DNA of 64,000 nucleotides from JALORV01 sp963791235 (GCA_963791235.1 CAWBRW010000021.1:1-64000); one strand, 5' to 3'; shown: positions 32,983 through 41,652, counted from the first letter of the stretch. The notes: generated from the letters alone by a model not told the origin. Numbers and translations are program-made.

Positions 32983-35900
32983 AGACCGCGATGCGTCGGA
33001 GTCTGGGGCTGGCCGGCGCCTTTGAAGATCTCAACGCGCAGGTCGAGCGCCTCGACGCGCGCGGCCTGCCGCTGCCGGGCCAGTACGCGTTCGCCCTCTC
33101 ACTGGTGGCGCTGGCGTTGTTCGCACGCGGCCTGCTGGACCCGATCCTGCAGGATCGCCTGCCGTTTCTGCCAGTCTTTGCCGTACTGCTGATACTGATC
33201 GTCGCGGTGCGGCCAGGGCCGTTCTTCATGGCTGCGATTGCCGGGGGTCTCGGTACGTCGTTCATGTTCGTCCCGGTTCGCGGCAGCGCCGAACTCGATG
33301 CAGTCGGTTGGGCATCGCTCGGCGTCTACCTGTTCACGATCCTATGCGCGACCGTGGCAGCAATCCTCGTGACGCGTGTTCGGAAGCAGGAGCTTGTGGC
33401 CCATTCGGCCGCGGCGCAGCAGCGCGAGGCTTTGCGCGTGACACTGGCAAGCATCGGCGACGCCGTGATCACCACCGACGAGGAAGGCAATGTCGAGTTC
33501 CTCAACGACGTGGCCGTCGACCTGACTGGCTGGACGCGCGAAGAGGCCAATGGACGACCGCTGACCGAGGTGTTCCGCATCATCAGTGAAGAAACGCGGC
33601 AGCCGGTTGAAAACCCGGTGACCAGGGTGATCAAGATTGGCCAGGCGACCGGCCTGGCGAATCACACGCTCCTCATACATCGTGACGGCAGCGAGCGGGC
33701 AATCGATGACAGCGCGGCACCGATTCGCGATAGCGCCAGGAGAATCGTCGGCGTGGTGCTGGTGTTCCGCGATGTTGCCGTTCGGCGCGAGACCGAGCGC
33801 CGGCTCGTTCGCAGTGAGCACGAACTGGCTGACTTCTTCGAGAATGCCACCCTGCCGATGCACTGGATCGGGCCGGACGGAACCATCCTGCGCGTGAACC
33901 GGGCTGAACTGAAGATGCTGGGTTACTCCGCCGAGGAGTACGTCGGGCACAATATTTCCGAGTTCCACGTTGATGCGTCGGAACTCGGTTCGATTTTCCA
34001 CTGCCTGAACAACGCCGACAGCCTGCACGACTTTCCCGCGCGGATGCGCTGCCGGGACGGCTCGGTGCGCGACGTGCTGATCAGCTCCAGCGTGTATCGC
34101 GAGAACGGCCGTTTCAGCCACACGCGCTGCCTGACTCTCGACATTACCGATCGCAAGCGGGCCGAAGAGCACCTGCGCGAAAGCGAGGAGCGCTTTCGCC
34201 TGATGGCGGACGCCGCGCCGGTGCTGATCTGGCTGAGCGGGCCGGACAAGAAGCGCACCTGGTTCAACCGCACCTGGCTGGAGTTCGTCGGGCGCACGAT
34301 GGAGCAGGAACTGGGTTACGGCTGGGTCGAGAGCGTGCATCAGGACGATCGCGACGAGTGCCTCCGGCAATATGACGAGGCCCTCGATTCGCGGCGTCCG
34401 CTGGCGATGGAATACCGCCTGCGTAACGCGAAGGGCGGCTATCGTTGGATCCTGGTGAGCGGAGTGCCTCGTTTCACCTCAGAGGGTGCCGAATTCGCCG
34501 GTTACATTGGCTCCTGTGTCGACATCGACGATCGCAAGAAGATCGAGGTCGCGCTCGGGCTCAGTGAGTCGCGCTTCCGACGGCTTGCCGATGCCAACCT
34601 GATCGGCGTGGGGTTCGGCGACGGACAGGGCAACGTCACCTACGTCAACGACGAAATGCTCCGCATGATGGGCCGGAGTCGCGAGGATTTCGAGGCCGGT
34701 CTCTTCAACTGGCGGCAGGCCATCGCGCCCGAATACCTGGAGACGTATCGGCGTACGACCGAGAAGCTGCTGAAGGAAGGAAGTGTCGTTGGCTACGAAA
34801 AGGCGTTCATGCACCCCGATGGCGAGCGCACCTATTTCCTCGGTGCGGCCGCTCTCCTCGAGCCGGGCAGCAATGCCCACGTGCGGATCGCGCTCGACCT
34901 GACGAAGCTGAAGCGTTCGGAGCACGAGCGCGAGGTGCTGGTCGCCCAACTGCGGCAGGCCGATCAGCGCAAGGACGAGTTCCTCGCCGTGCTCGCCCAT
35001 GAACTGCGCAACCCGCTGGCACCGATCCGCAATTCGCTGGAAGTCGTCAAACGCTCGCCGGCGGACGGCGATCTTCTCCGCACGACGATCGAGACGATGG
35101 AGCGTCAGCTCAACCACATGGTGCGGCTGATCGACGACCTCTTCGACGTCAGCCGGATCACTCATAACCGGCTGGAACTGCGGCGTGCGACCTGTGACCT
35201 GAAATTGATCATCGCGCAGGCATTGCAGACGATCCGGCCCCTGGCCGACGCGCGGCACCATACGATCGAGGTCCAGAGTTCGGATGGAGACATCGTCCTG
35301 GACGCGGATGCGGTGCGGCTGACGCAGGTGTTCATCAACCTGCTGGATAACGCCTGCAAGTACACCGATCCCGGTGGTCGGGTGCGGCTGGCCGTCGAGC
35401 GTGATGGCCAGCAGGTGGTCGTGACGGTCGAGGACAACGGGCTCGGTGTTTCCGCCGAAATGCTGCCTTCGATATTCGACATGTTCACGCGCGCGGATCA
35501 CTCGCTGGAGCGAGAGCAGGGCGGACTGGGGCTCGGACTGACGCTGGTGAAGCGCATGGTCGAGCTGCACGGAGGCACGGTGAGCGCGTATAGCGCGGGC
35601 AAGGGCAAGGGCAGTCGCTTTACGGTGCGGCTGCCAGCGCTTTCGGCCGACTGCGCCGTTATCGTGCACGACCCGGCGCCCGTCACTGCTCCTTCGGGGC
35701 CTTATCGCATCCTCGTCGTCGATGACAATCGTGATGCGAGCGAGACGTTGGCGACGCTGCTGCGGCTCATCGGCCACGAGACGATGACCGCGTTCGATGG
35801 CAAGGAGGCGATCGCGGCCGCGGCCCAGTTTCGGCCGGACGTGGTGCTGCTCGACATCGGATTGCCGCGGACCAATGGCTATGACGTCGCGCGTCATCTG

Positions 35901-36113
35901 CGAACGCAGTCCTGGGGTCGCAGCGCGAAGCTGATCGCGCTGACCGGCTGGGGTCAGGATGAGGACCGCAGGAAGTCACAGGAGGCAGGCTTCGATGCGC
36001 ATATTGTGAAGCCCGTCGACCATGCCTACCTGATCCAGTTGCTTGCGAGCCTGGCGAGCATGCGCCAGCCAGTTCAGGCGAGTGGCGAAGCGTCGTCAAA
36101 GAGCGCCCACTAG
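32979..36113 (+). CDS. Membrane PAS hybrid histidine kinase
   Basis: From TTG 32979 the product has 1,044 residues; ATG 32991 (1,040) and TTG 32883 (1,076) are alternatives. A four-helix DUF4118-like membrane region (about 30-145) is followed by four PAS/PAC units, HisKA (LAVLAHELRNPLAPI, near 675), a HATPase domain (NLLDNACKYTDPGG, EDNGLGVS, GLGLGLTLVKRM) and a C-terminal receiver (Asp in VVLLDIGLP, Lys in IVKPV). Phosphate presumably passes to a separate regulator. It is near the sigma-54 regulator (27,552) and downstream of a perfect sigma-54 promoter, so it is a candidate sensor for that system. Confidence 0.92.
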   Translation: MKTAMRRSLGLAGAFEDLNAQVERLDARGLPLPGQYAFALSLVALALFARGLLDPILQDRLPFLPVFAVLLILIVAVRPGPFFMAAIAGGLGTSFMFVPVRGSAELDAVGWASLGVYLFTILCATVAAILVTRVRKQELVAHSAAAQQREALRVTLASIGDAVITTDEEGNVEFLNDVAVDLTGWTREEANGRPLTEVFRIISEETRQPVENPVTRVIKIGQATGLANHTLLIHRDGSERAIDDSAAPIRDSARRIVGVVLVFRDVAVRRETERRLVRSEHELADFFENATLPMHWIGPDGTILRVNRAELKMLGYSAEEYVGHNISEFHVDASELGSIFHCLNNADSLHDFPARMRCRDGSVRDVLISSSVYRENGRFSHTRCLTLDITDRKRAEEHLRESEERFRLMADAAPVLIWLSGPDKKRTWFNRTWLEFVGRTMEQELGYGWVESVHQDDRDECLRQYDEALDSRRPLAMEYRLRNAKGGYRWILVSGVPRFTSEGAEFAGYIGSCVDIDDRKKIEVALGLSESRFRRLADANLIGVGFGDGQGNVTYVNDEMLRMMGRSREDFEAGLFNWRQAIAPEYLETYRRTTEKLLKEGSVVGYEKAFMHPDGERTYFLGAAALLEPGSNAHVRIALDLTKLKRSEHEREVLVAQLRQADQRKDEFLAVLAHELRNPLAPIRNSLEVVKRSPADGDLLRTTIETMERQLNHMVRLIDDLFDVSRITHNRLELRRATCDLKLIIAQALQTIRPLADARHHTIEVQSSDGDIVLDADAVRLTQVFINLLDNACKYTDPGGRVRLAVERDGQQVVVTVEDNGLGVSAEMLPSIFDMFTRADHSLEREQGGLGLGLTLVKRMVELHGGTVSAYSAGKGKGSRFTVRLPALSADCAVIVHDPAPVTAPSGPYRILVVDDNRDASETLATLLRLIGHETMTAFDGKEAIAAAAQFRPDVVLLDIGLPRTNGYDVARHLRTQSWGRSAKLIALTGWGQDEDRRKSQEAGFDAHIVKPVDHAYLIQLLASLASMRQPVQASGEASSKSAH

Positions 36114-36167
36114 CCTGCATCCGATTCCCCCGCGAGTCGCTTAACGCCTGCGTGTCCGCCGGCACCG

Positions 36168-36182
36168 CGGCACGCGGGTTGC
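36168..36182 (+). promoter_or_regulatory. Predicted sigma-54 promoter, near-consensus
   Basis: CGGCACGCGGGTTGC followed by T differs from consensus only in the first base. The message would begin near 36,194, about 100 bases before the stress-protein ATG at 36,298. Confidence 0.75.
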
Positions 36183-36297
36183 TGACATCAATCCCCGTGC
36201 GACTGCGCAGAACAACATCCTCTGGGTGGCAGCAGTCGGCCGGGGGCAATGACATCGGCCCTCGAACCCAGCAACAACCGAACTTCAAGGAGTGCTC

Positions 36298-37272
36298 ATG
36301 GCCAAGACTATCGTCGGCTCGTTCGACAGTTTCGAGGAGGCCCGCAGAGTGGTAGGGGAGCTGCGGCAGCAAGGCTTCAAGCAGGAAGACATCAGCATCG
36401 TGGCCAACAATGCCGCCGGTCGTTACAGCACCGAAGAGGCTAGCGATGCACCGGCCACGATGTCGGATACGGGTGCCGGCGCAGCCAGTGGCGCGGCGGC
36501 CGGTGGACTTATCGGCGGCGCCGCCGGTCTGATCGTCGGCCTGATGGGCCTCGCGATTCCCGGTATCGGTCCGATTGTCGCGGCGGGTCCGTTGGCCGCA
36601 ACGCTTGCGGGCGCGGGCGTCGGCGCGGTGGCCGGTGGACTGATCGGCGGCCTCACGGGCGCTGGTGTGCCGGAAGACGAAGCGCATGTATATGCCGAGG
36701 CCGTGCGTCGGGGCGGTGCGCTGGTGACGGTGCGTGCCGACGATGCGCGAGCAGAACAGGCGGCATCCATCATGCGTAACTTCGGCGCCGTCGACATCGA
36801 GCGTCGTGCCGAACTCTGGCGCGGTCAGGGCTGGCAACGCTACGACCCGAACTCGGAGCCGCTCAGCCCCGAACAACTCGAGCGTGAGCGCGCCGCCTAT
36901 GCCGGCTCGCTTGGCGTGACGGGCGGCGCGGGTGTTGCCGCGAGCAGCAAGTCCGCGTCGCGATCGACCTCGGCCGATGACTGGCGCGAGCACAGTGACC
37001 AGTTGCGCATGCGCCATAGCGAGGACTACGGCGCGTTCCGCTTCGAGGAGTTCGAACCGCACTACCGGTACGGTTGGGGTCTGGGCAGCGACCAGCGCTA
37101 CCGCGGTCGCGACTGGTTCGAGATCGAACCGACGATCCGCCGCGACTGGGAGACACGCTATCCCGGCAGCAGTTGGGATCGTATGAAGACCGCGGTCCGC
37201 CGCGGCTGGGAACGCACGACTGAGGCGGTCGAGCGCGCGATCCCGGGCGACTCCGATGGCGACGGTCGCTAG
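36298..37272 (+). CDS. Glycine-zipper general-stress protein
   Basis: The ATG at 36298 follows AAGGAGTGCTC, giving 324 residues. The N-terminus (TIVGSFDSFEEARRVVGEL) resembles the general-stress protein 17M fold. Two Gly/Ala-rich hydrophobic stretches follow (about 60-125, GGLIGGAAGLIVGLMGL and GAVAGGLIGGLTGAG), then a second alpha/beta segment (GGALVTVRADDARAEQAASI) and a long C-terminal region with Tyr/Arg/Trp-rich repeats. It may insert in membranes through the glycine zipper. Function unknown. Confidence 0.78.
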   Translation: MAKTIVGSFDSFEEARRVVGELRQQGFKQEDISIVANNAAGRYSTEEASDAPATMSDTGAGAASGAAAGGLIGGAAGLIVGLMGLAIPGIGPIVAAGPLAATLAGAGVGAVAGGLIGGLTGAGVPEDEAHVYAEAVRRGGALVTVRADDARAEQAASIMRNFGAVDIERRAELWRGQGWQRYDPNSEPLSPEQLERERAAYAGSLGVTGGAGVAASSKSASRSTSADDWREHSDQLRMRHSEDYGAFRFEEFEPHYRYGWGLGSDQRYRGRDWFEIEPTIRRDWETRYPGSSWDRMKTAVRRGWERTTEAVERAIPGDSDGDGR

Positions 37273-37335
37273 TAGAAGAATGCGGCGGGGCGCCATGTCG
37301 GCGCTCCGCCAGCTCCGACTTCCGCGGCCAATCTC

Positions 37336-37491
37336 ATGACGAACCAAGAAACCGATTCGCGCAAACCACCCAAGGTCGCAGTCTTCGAGCGGCCGGCGAG
37401 TGCGGATAGACCACGCCGCAACTGGCTTCCGTGGGCACTGGCCGTCGCCGTGAGCGCGGCCTGGGGCGTGTACATCTTCTGGCTGCGCTGA
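37336..37491 (+). CDS. Single-helix membrane protein, 51 residues
   Basis: A short frame starting at ATG 37336 encodes a polar N-terminal half with many Arg and Pro, then one C-terminal transmembrane helix (LPWALAVAVSAAWGVYIFWL). No clear ribosome site is seen. It lies about 60 bases after the stress-protein gene and just upstream of the next sigma-54 promoter. Support is the clean helix at the end and good codon usage. Confidence 0.5.
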   Translation: MTNQETDSRKPPKVAVFERPASADRPRRNWLPWALAVAVSAAWGVYIFWLR

Positions 37492-37517
37492 CGGCGAACG
37501 TGCGTTCTTCAGCCGCA

Positions 37518-37532
37518 TGGCATGCGGTTTGC
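37518..37532 (+). promoter_or_regulatory. Predicted sigma-54 promoter, consensus match
   Basis: TGGCATGCGGTTTGC followed by T fits the consensus fully. Transcription would start near 37,544, 20 bases before the ATG at 37,564. Confidence 0.8.
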
Positions 37533-37563
37533 TGATGTAAGCGGTTCCATCCAGGAGGAAACG

Positions 37564-37875
37564 ATGAAGACAGCAGTGCGCGAGAACAATGCGGCGTCTG
37601 CCGTAAAGATTCCCCCGGTCGGCAGCCCGCGCCACGAGGACGCTCTGCTCGACCAGGCCCTGCTCGAAACCTTCCCCGCCAGCGATCCGATCTCGCCGGC
37701 TGTTGAAGCCCGACTGCAGGCTGCAGAAGCGCCTGAATCGTCTGATCAGGTCACTACGCGGTCTCTGAGCCGTCGGCTGCTGCGTGTTGCGCCGACGTTG
37801 ATTGCCTTCGGTGCCCTCGCCATCGCTCTGTCCGCTGTCCGAAGCGCGAAATCGGGCCGGCTTCATCTGCGGTAA
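37564..37875 (+). CDS. Small tail-anchored protein with ETFPASDP motif
   Basis: The 103-residue protein starts at ATG 37564 behind AGGAGGAAACG. It holds the motif LLETFPASDPIS, widespread in small proteobacterial proteins of unknown function, and a C-terminal hydrophobic segment (APTLIAFGALAIALSAV). The short distance to the promoter and strong ribosome site suggest high expression on induction. MgtC-type gene follows after 26 bases and is likely in the same message. Confidence 0.75.
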   Translation: MKTAVRENNAASAVKIPPVGSPRHEDALLDQALLETFPASDPISPAVEARLQAAEAPESSDQVTTRSLSRRLLRVAPTLIAFGALAIALSAVRSAKSGRLHLR

Positions 37876-37901
37876 CGGGCGCTCGGCCCGCTGGGCGACG
37901 C

Positions 37902-38405
37902 ATGGAAGCCGCCTGGCCGCAGGTAAAGGTCCTGATTGAAGTCGCCGCGGCGATGGCGCTCGGCGGTCTCATCGGCTACGAGCGCGAGATTGCTGATCGG
38001 CCCGCTGGGCTGCGGACTCACATGCTGTTGGCGGGCGCCTGCGCGTTGATCGTCGGGCTCGGTGGCGCAATGCTCGAGGCGTTTGGCGGAGCGCATCCGT
38101 CACTCGTTTCTGCCGATCCGTTCCGACTTGTCGGTGGTGTGATCGCCGCGCTCGGCTTCATCGGAGCCGGCACGATTTTCCAGCGCGGCGGGAAGAAGAT
38201 CGAGGGCCTGACCACCGCGACCGCAATGCTGTTCTCCGGCGGCGTGGGTGTGAGCACAGCGCTCGAACAATGGTGGATCGCCCTCGGCGCCACGGTGTTG
38301 GCGCTGCTGGTGCTGCGCGGTGCGTGGCTGCTGGACCGCCGCGCCTTCCTAACCGCCGATAAGAAGCAAGAGGGCATCCTGGAGGAGCAGCGCGCAGGTC
38401 AGTGA
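37902..38405 (+). CDS. MgtC/SapB-family membrane protein
   Basis: The 167-residue protein has the MgtC/SapB signature: GGLIGYEREIADRPAGLRTHMLL, then VGGVIAALGFIGAGTIFQRGGKKIEGLTT (split over two helices) and a final hydrophobic pair. Four to five transmembrane helices are predicted. MgtC proteins modulate ATP synthase or Mg/phosphate adaptation; the short form without the C-terminal ACT-like domain is common in environmental bacteria. Confidence 0.9.
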   Translation: MEAAWPQVKVLIEVAAAMALGGLIGYEREIADRPAGLRTHMLLAGACALIVGLGGAMLEAFGGAHPSLVSADPFRLVGGVIAALGFIGAGTIFQRGGKKIEGLTTATAMLFSGGVGVSTALEQWWIALGATVLALLVLRGAWLLDRRAFLTADKKQEGILEEQRAGQ

Positions 38406-38420
38406 AGGTATGTCGCTTGC
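38406..38420 (+). promoter_or_regulatory. Predicted sigma-54 promoter, moderate match
   Basis: AGGTATGTCGCTTGC keeps GG, ATG and TTGC with correct spacing. It begins directly after the MgtC-type stop and would start the csbD-type message near 38,432. Confidence 0.55.
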
Positions 38421-38456
38421 CGTCTCTACGTTCTCACTCTCATTCCCGGAGACGTC

Positions 38457-38636
38457 ATGAACAAGCACCAGGTCAAGGGACGGCTGGATCAGGCCAGTGG
38501 CCGCATCAAGGAAGAACTGGGCAAGGCTGCCGGCGACGTCAGTACCGAAGCTCGCGGCAAGGCGCAGAAGGCGCGGGGCAAGGTGCAGGCTGCTGCAGGT
38601 GACACCGCAGCAAGGTTGAAGAAGGCTGCACGGTAG
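38457..38636 (+). CDS. CsbD-family stress protein
   Basis: The 59-residue protein starts at ATG 38457, with CGGAGACG as ribosome site. The sequence NKHQVKGRLDQASGRIKEE, then GKAAGD and a second KGKVQAAAGD-like repeat, is the CsbD pattern: a small hydrophilic helical protein of two similar halves. CsbD proteins accumulate under general stress; their molecular action is unknown. Confidence 0.92.
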   Translation: MNKHQVKGRLDQASGRIKEELGKAAGDVSTEARGKAQKARGKVQAAAGDTAARLKKAAR

Positions 38637-38646
38637 GACCCCGCGT

Positions 38647-38675
38647 GCCCTGCGCATCCGCTGGGTGCGCAGGGC
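38647..38675. terminator. Hairpin between csbD-type and hemerythrin genes
   Basis: GCCCTGCGCA pairs perfectly with TGCGCAGGGC across a nine-base loop, between two convergent stops. Likely a shared terminator, although no T run follows. Confidence 0.75.
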
Positions 38676-38683
38676 CGGGCAGA

Positions 38684-39172
38684 TTACTTCAGCGGCGCCG
38701 CCTCGTCGATCTGTTCCACGACCGCCGTGCGCTCTTCGCCTGCATCCACCAGTGCGGCCTGGCAGTCCAGCATTTCCTCGCCAAGCGCGCCCAGCTCGTC
38801 TTCCGAGCAGATCTTCTTCACCTTGGGGAACAAGTGCTCTTCCTCTTCCTCGTGGTGATGTCGCGTCTGCTCATCCAGGACCTTGAGCTTCGGCTGCCAC
38901 GTTTCCGCCGTCGGCTCCAGTACGAGCAGGTCCGCAAGCAGCCGCTTCAGCGCGAGGTGTTCCTCGAGCGACTCCAGCAGGATGTCCTCGGTCCGTCGTG
39001 CCCGCACTGCAGGGTAGAACACCTGCTCTTCGGACGCGATGTGCTTGCCGAGATCGTCGGCGATGCGTTCCAGCGCCGCAGCGCGATCTTCGGGGCGATC
39101 GACCTTCAGCGCCTGCTCCAAGGCGTGTTCGAGCTGCCGATGCTGTTGAGTCAGGAGTTCGATGGCATCCAT
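38684..39172 (-). CDS. Hemerythrin-like HHE-domain protein
   Basis: From ATG 39172 the protein has 162 residues. The di-iron ligands of an HHE cation-binding four-helix bundle are visible: QQHRQLEHALEQAL, LGKHIASEEQVFYP, EEHLALKRLLADL and TRHHHEEEEEHLFP. Such cytosolic proteins bind O2 or NO or act as iron sensors. The longest frame reaches 39217, but the N-terminal Met-Asp-Ala-Ile start matches the family. Confidence 0.9.
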   Translation of the reverse strand: MDAIELLTQQHRQLEHALEQALKVDRPEDRAAALERIADDLGKHIASEEQVFYPAVRARRTEDILLESLEEHLALKRLLADLLVLEPTAETWQPKLKVLDEQTRHHHEEEEEHLFPKVKKICSEDELGALGEEMLDCQAALVDAGEERTAVVEQIDEAAPLK

Positions 39173-39246
39173 GGGTGCGTTCTCTTTCCGATGGTGACGG
39201 TGGGGCCGCCCTGCCAATTGGCCTGGCCGACGAAGGTGGCGCTCAG

Positions 39247-39774
39247 TCAGGCGGCGGGTTGCAAGTCGGCGGAGTGAGGCAATGCGGCGCTGAATCTCGC
39301 GGCGGCAAGGGGCCGCTGCGCAACGAGATCGCTGCCATCGCGGCTGACACGCATGCCCAGCGACGTGGCGATCCGGCGCATCGCTTCATTGGAGGAGGCA
39401 AAGTGAAGTCGAAACGCGCGTGCACCGGCTCGGGCAGCGGCCTGCAGTGCATGTCGCGACAGTGCATGCCCCAGTCCCTGGCGGCGCGCCGCGGGCAGAA
39501 TCGACAGGCCGAGTTCCGCGACGTTGCGGCGCATCGGCACGTGCGCCAGGCCGACGATTCGCCCCTGCTCATCGTGGGCCGCGTATAGATGATCGCGGTG
39601 GAAATCGATTTCGGACACGTAGTTCGTGATGACGTCACCGGCAGCATGGCCGAAGCGCAGTCGCTGATCATCCTGCGGCAGGGCCCGGAGGTGGGCGAGC
39701 ACCTCGCCGCGGTCCGCTTCGCGCAGTCGCCTGATGATCGTCGACGTTTCAGAAATTATGGGTTTGCGGGTCAT
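39247..39774 (-). CDS. GNAT-family acetyltransferase
   Basis: The 175-residue protein has a GNAT fold: IRRLREADRGEVLAHLRALP at the start, acetyl-CoA loop LPAARRQGLGHALSRHALQAA, then NEAMRRIATSLGMRV. The RALPQDDQRLRFG segment resembles the GNAT domain attached to some acyl-CoA synthetase-type protein acetyltransferases. The substrate is unknown. The predicted sigma-54 promoter at 39,786 would start the RNA right at this ATG, so either the message is leaderless or that promoter is fortuitous. Confidence 0.85.
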   Translation of the reverse strand: MTRKPIISETSTIIRRLREADRGEVLAHLRALPQDDQRLRFGHAAGDVITNYVSEIDFHRDHLYAAHDEQGRIVGLAHVPMRRNVAELGLSILPAARRQGLGHALSRHALQAAARAGARAFRLHFASSNEAMRRIATSLGMRVSRDGSDLVAQRPLAAARFSAALPHSADLQPAA

Positions 39775-39785
39775 GGCCGCATTCG

Positions 39786-39800
39786 GCAACCGGCATGCCC
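39786..39800 (-). promoter_or_regulatory. Predicted sigma-54 promoter, near-consensus
   Basis: The minus strand reads GGGCATGCCGGTTGC. Only the first base differs from consensus, but the expected start point (about 39,774) coincides with the acetyltransferase ATG. Confidence 0.5.
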
Positions 39801-39818
39801 GGCGGCCGAGGGCACCCT

Positions 39819-40286
39819 CTAGACCGGCTTTGCGACCATCAGATAGAAGACGATGACCAGCGCGGTGAACGCCGGGATGCCGAGGGCAATCCAGACGCGC
39901 TCGTAACGCCAGTACCGCGCCGGCAGCATCGGTGCACCGGTCATCGCGGTTTCGCGCGCCATGTTGCGCATCTGGATCTGGATCCACACGACCGGCAGCC
40001 AGCAGGCGCCCGCGACGAAGTACAGCGCGAACGATGCCCAGATCCACGCCGTCAGCAACGGGATGCCGGCGAGCTTCATCATCATCCAGCCCGAGATTGG
40101 CTGGAACACAACGCTCGGCAGCGTGAACAGCCAGTCTGCGAGCACGACGTTGCGCGTGACCACCGAAATCCCCCGCACGTCGCCATTGCGGTTCGCCAGC
40201 AACAGGGCAAAGGCGGTACCGATGCCGGTACCGAACAGCAGCGTCGAAGACAGGATGTGGAGCCATTTCCACACGACGTAGTCCAT
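39819..40286 (-). CDS. DUF2269-family membrane protein
   Basis: The 155-residue protein has four transmembrane helices and the DUF2269 pattern: WKWLHILSSTLLFGTGIGTA at the start, a VLADWLFTLPSVVFQPISGW segment, and a conserved His and Trp in the first helix. The ATG overlaps the stop of the upstream fusion gene (ATGA), so both make one operon; the pairing of DUF2269 with a DoxX-bearing epimerase suggests a common membrane complex. Confidence 0.88.
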   Translation of the reverse strand: MDYVVWKWLHILSSTLLFGTGIGTAFALLLANRNGDVRGISVVTRNVVLADWLFTLPSVVFQPISGWMMMKLAGIPLLTAWIWASFALYFVAGACWLPVVWIQIQMRNMARETAMTGAPMLPARYWRYERVWIALGIPAFTALVIVFYLMVAKPV

Positions 40287-41545
40287 CAGCGCTCCTCGAA
40301 ACGCAGAAGCATGTAGAGCAGCGCAACAATGGGGATGTTTTTCAGCACGGGACCATACGGATGTGACCAGTACTCGGGCAGGCGCCAGCTGATCAGAACC
40401 GTGTAGAAGACGACCACCGCGATCTGGATCACCCACAGCCAGCGGCGACGTGCCACCAGCGTTGCCACTCCCAGGACCAGATTCAGGCCTGCCGCACTGC
40501 CGAGTACCAGCGGTGCCAGCTTGCCCGAGATTCCGACGCGTGCCAGTAGCGCATAACTGTCTGCCAACGGATACGCAGCGAGCGAGACGATGCCGGTGGC
40601 AATCCACATCACGGCGACCGACAGCCACAGCAGCGGCAGCAGCCAGTTGAGTTGCGCGCGCGCGGCGATGGCGGCGCGCTCGCCGCGGTGGATGAACTGC
40701 CACGGAGCGAGCGGCTCGCGACCCAGGATCGTCCGCATCGCCAGCGGGCTGGCGGTGCTGCCGCGTTCCAGCATCGCCAGTGTCTCGCGGTCGAACGGCA
40801 CGTCGGGCAGTCTGTCGCCCACACGGGCGCCGATGTCGACCAGCGATGGCGGGACCGGCAGGACACGCGCGGGCGGCAAGCCCATCGCCCGCTGCAGGGT
40901 CGACAGGTATTCACGCACCGTTGTCGCCGCCGGTCCGACAATGGCGAGCCGACCGACACGCCAGCGCTCGACATCGAGCAGCGCGACTATCACCGCGGCC
41001 AGGTCGTCGACATGTACGGGCTGTATGCGTTGCCGACCGCCGCCGGGCAGCGGTATCAGCGGCAGGCTGGCGAGCGTGTCAAAGAGCCTGGCACTGGCGC
41101 CGCCGCGGCCGTACACCAGCGACGGCTGCACGATGACCGAAGACAGCGGCAGCGAGGACAGGAATTCGTCCGCGCGCCGCTTGCTCGTGTGATAGCCACT
41201 CGCGGCGTCTTCGTCGGCACCGAGCGCGGAAATCTGCACGATGCGGCCCACACCCATTTCAAGAGCCGCCGCAAACAGCGCGCGTGGTGCGCGCAGGTGC
41301 AGCGCATCAAAGGTGGCAGCGCCGCGCTCGCGCAGGATGCCGACCGCATTGATGATTGCATCGACCCCTTCGAGTCGCGGCCGCCATGTCGCCGGATCAA
41401 AGTCCTGCGTGAAGTCCACCGGTACGGCATCACCCTCCGCGTCGCGACGATGCACACCGGCAATCACTCGATGCCCGGCCGAGCGAAGAGCAGGGGCCAG
41501 ACGCTGTCCGATGAAGCCGCTCGCTCCCGTAAGAAATACAACCAC
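40286..41545 (-). CDS. Atypical SDR epimerase fused to a DoxX-like membrane domain
   Basis: The 419-residue protein has an N-terminal Rossmann domain (about 1-285) with FLTGASGFIGQRLAPAL and a YHTSKRRADEF region, an atypical short-chain dehydrogenase like NDUFA9 or quinone-pathway proteins. The C-terminal part (about 300-419) is four transmembrane helices of DoxX type. The usual YxxxK is present as Tyr-His-Thr-Ser-Lys. It may act on a membrane quinone or lipid. Coupled to the DUF2269 gene. Confidence 0.88.
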   Translation of the reverse strand: MVVFLTGASGFIGQRLAPALRSAGHRVIAGVHRRDAEGDAVPVDFTQDFDPATWRPRLEGVDAIINAVGILRERGAATFDALHLRAPRALFAAALEMGVGRIVQISALGADEDAASGYHTSKRRADEFLSSLPLSSVIVQPSLVYGRGGASARLFDTLASLPLIPLPGGGRQRIQPVHVDDLAAVIVALLDVERWRVGRLAIVGPAATTVREYLSTLQRAMGLPPARVLPVPPSLVDIGARVGDRLPDVPFDRETLAMLERGSTASPLAMRTILGREPLAPWQFIHRGERAAIAARAQLNWLLPLLWLSVAVMWIATGIVSLAAYPLADSYALLARVGISGKLAPLVLGSAAGLNLVLGVATLVARRRWLWVIQIAVVVFYTVLISWRLPEYWSHPYGPVLKNIPIVALLYMLLRFEER

Positions 41546-41601
41546 TCGCGTCCCGGCCTCGTCCGATACGAGGCGTTCCGTGCGCCCCGGTCGCCGTCAG
41601 C

Positions 41602-41616
41602 GGGCACTTTTTATGC
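41602..41616 (+). promoter_or_regulatory. Predicted sigma-54 promoter, moderate match
   Basis: GGGCACTTTTTATGC keeps GGCAC and the final GC, with A in place of T in TTGC. The T-rich spacer is common in strong sigma-54 promoters. It would start the message near 41,628, 25 bases before the ATG at 41,653. Confidence 0.5.
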
Positions 41617-41652
41617 CTTGGTTGTTCCTCCACCCCCCTCCCATCGCTGATC

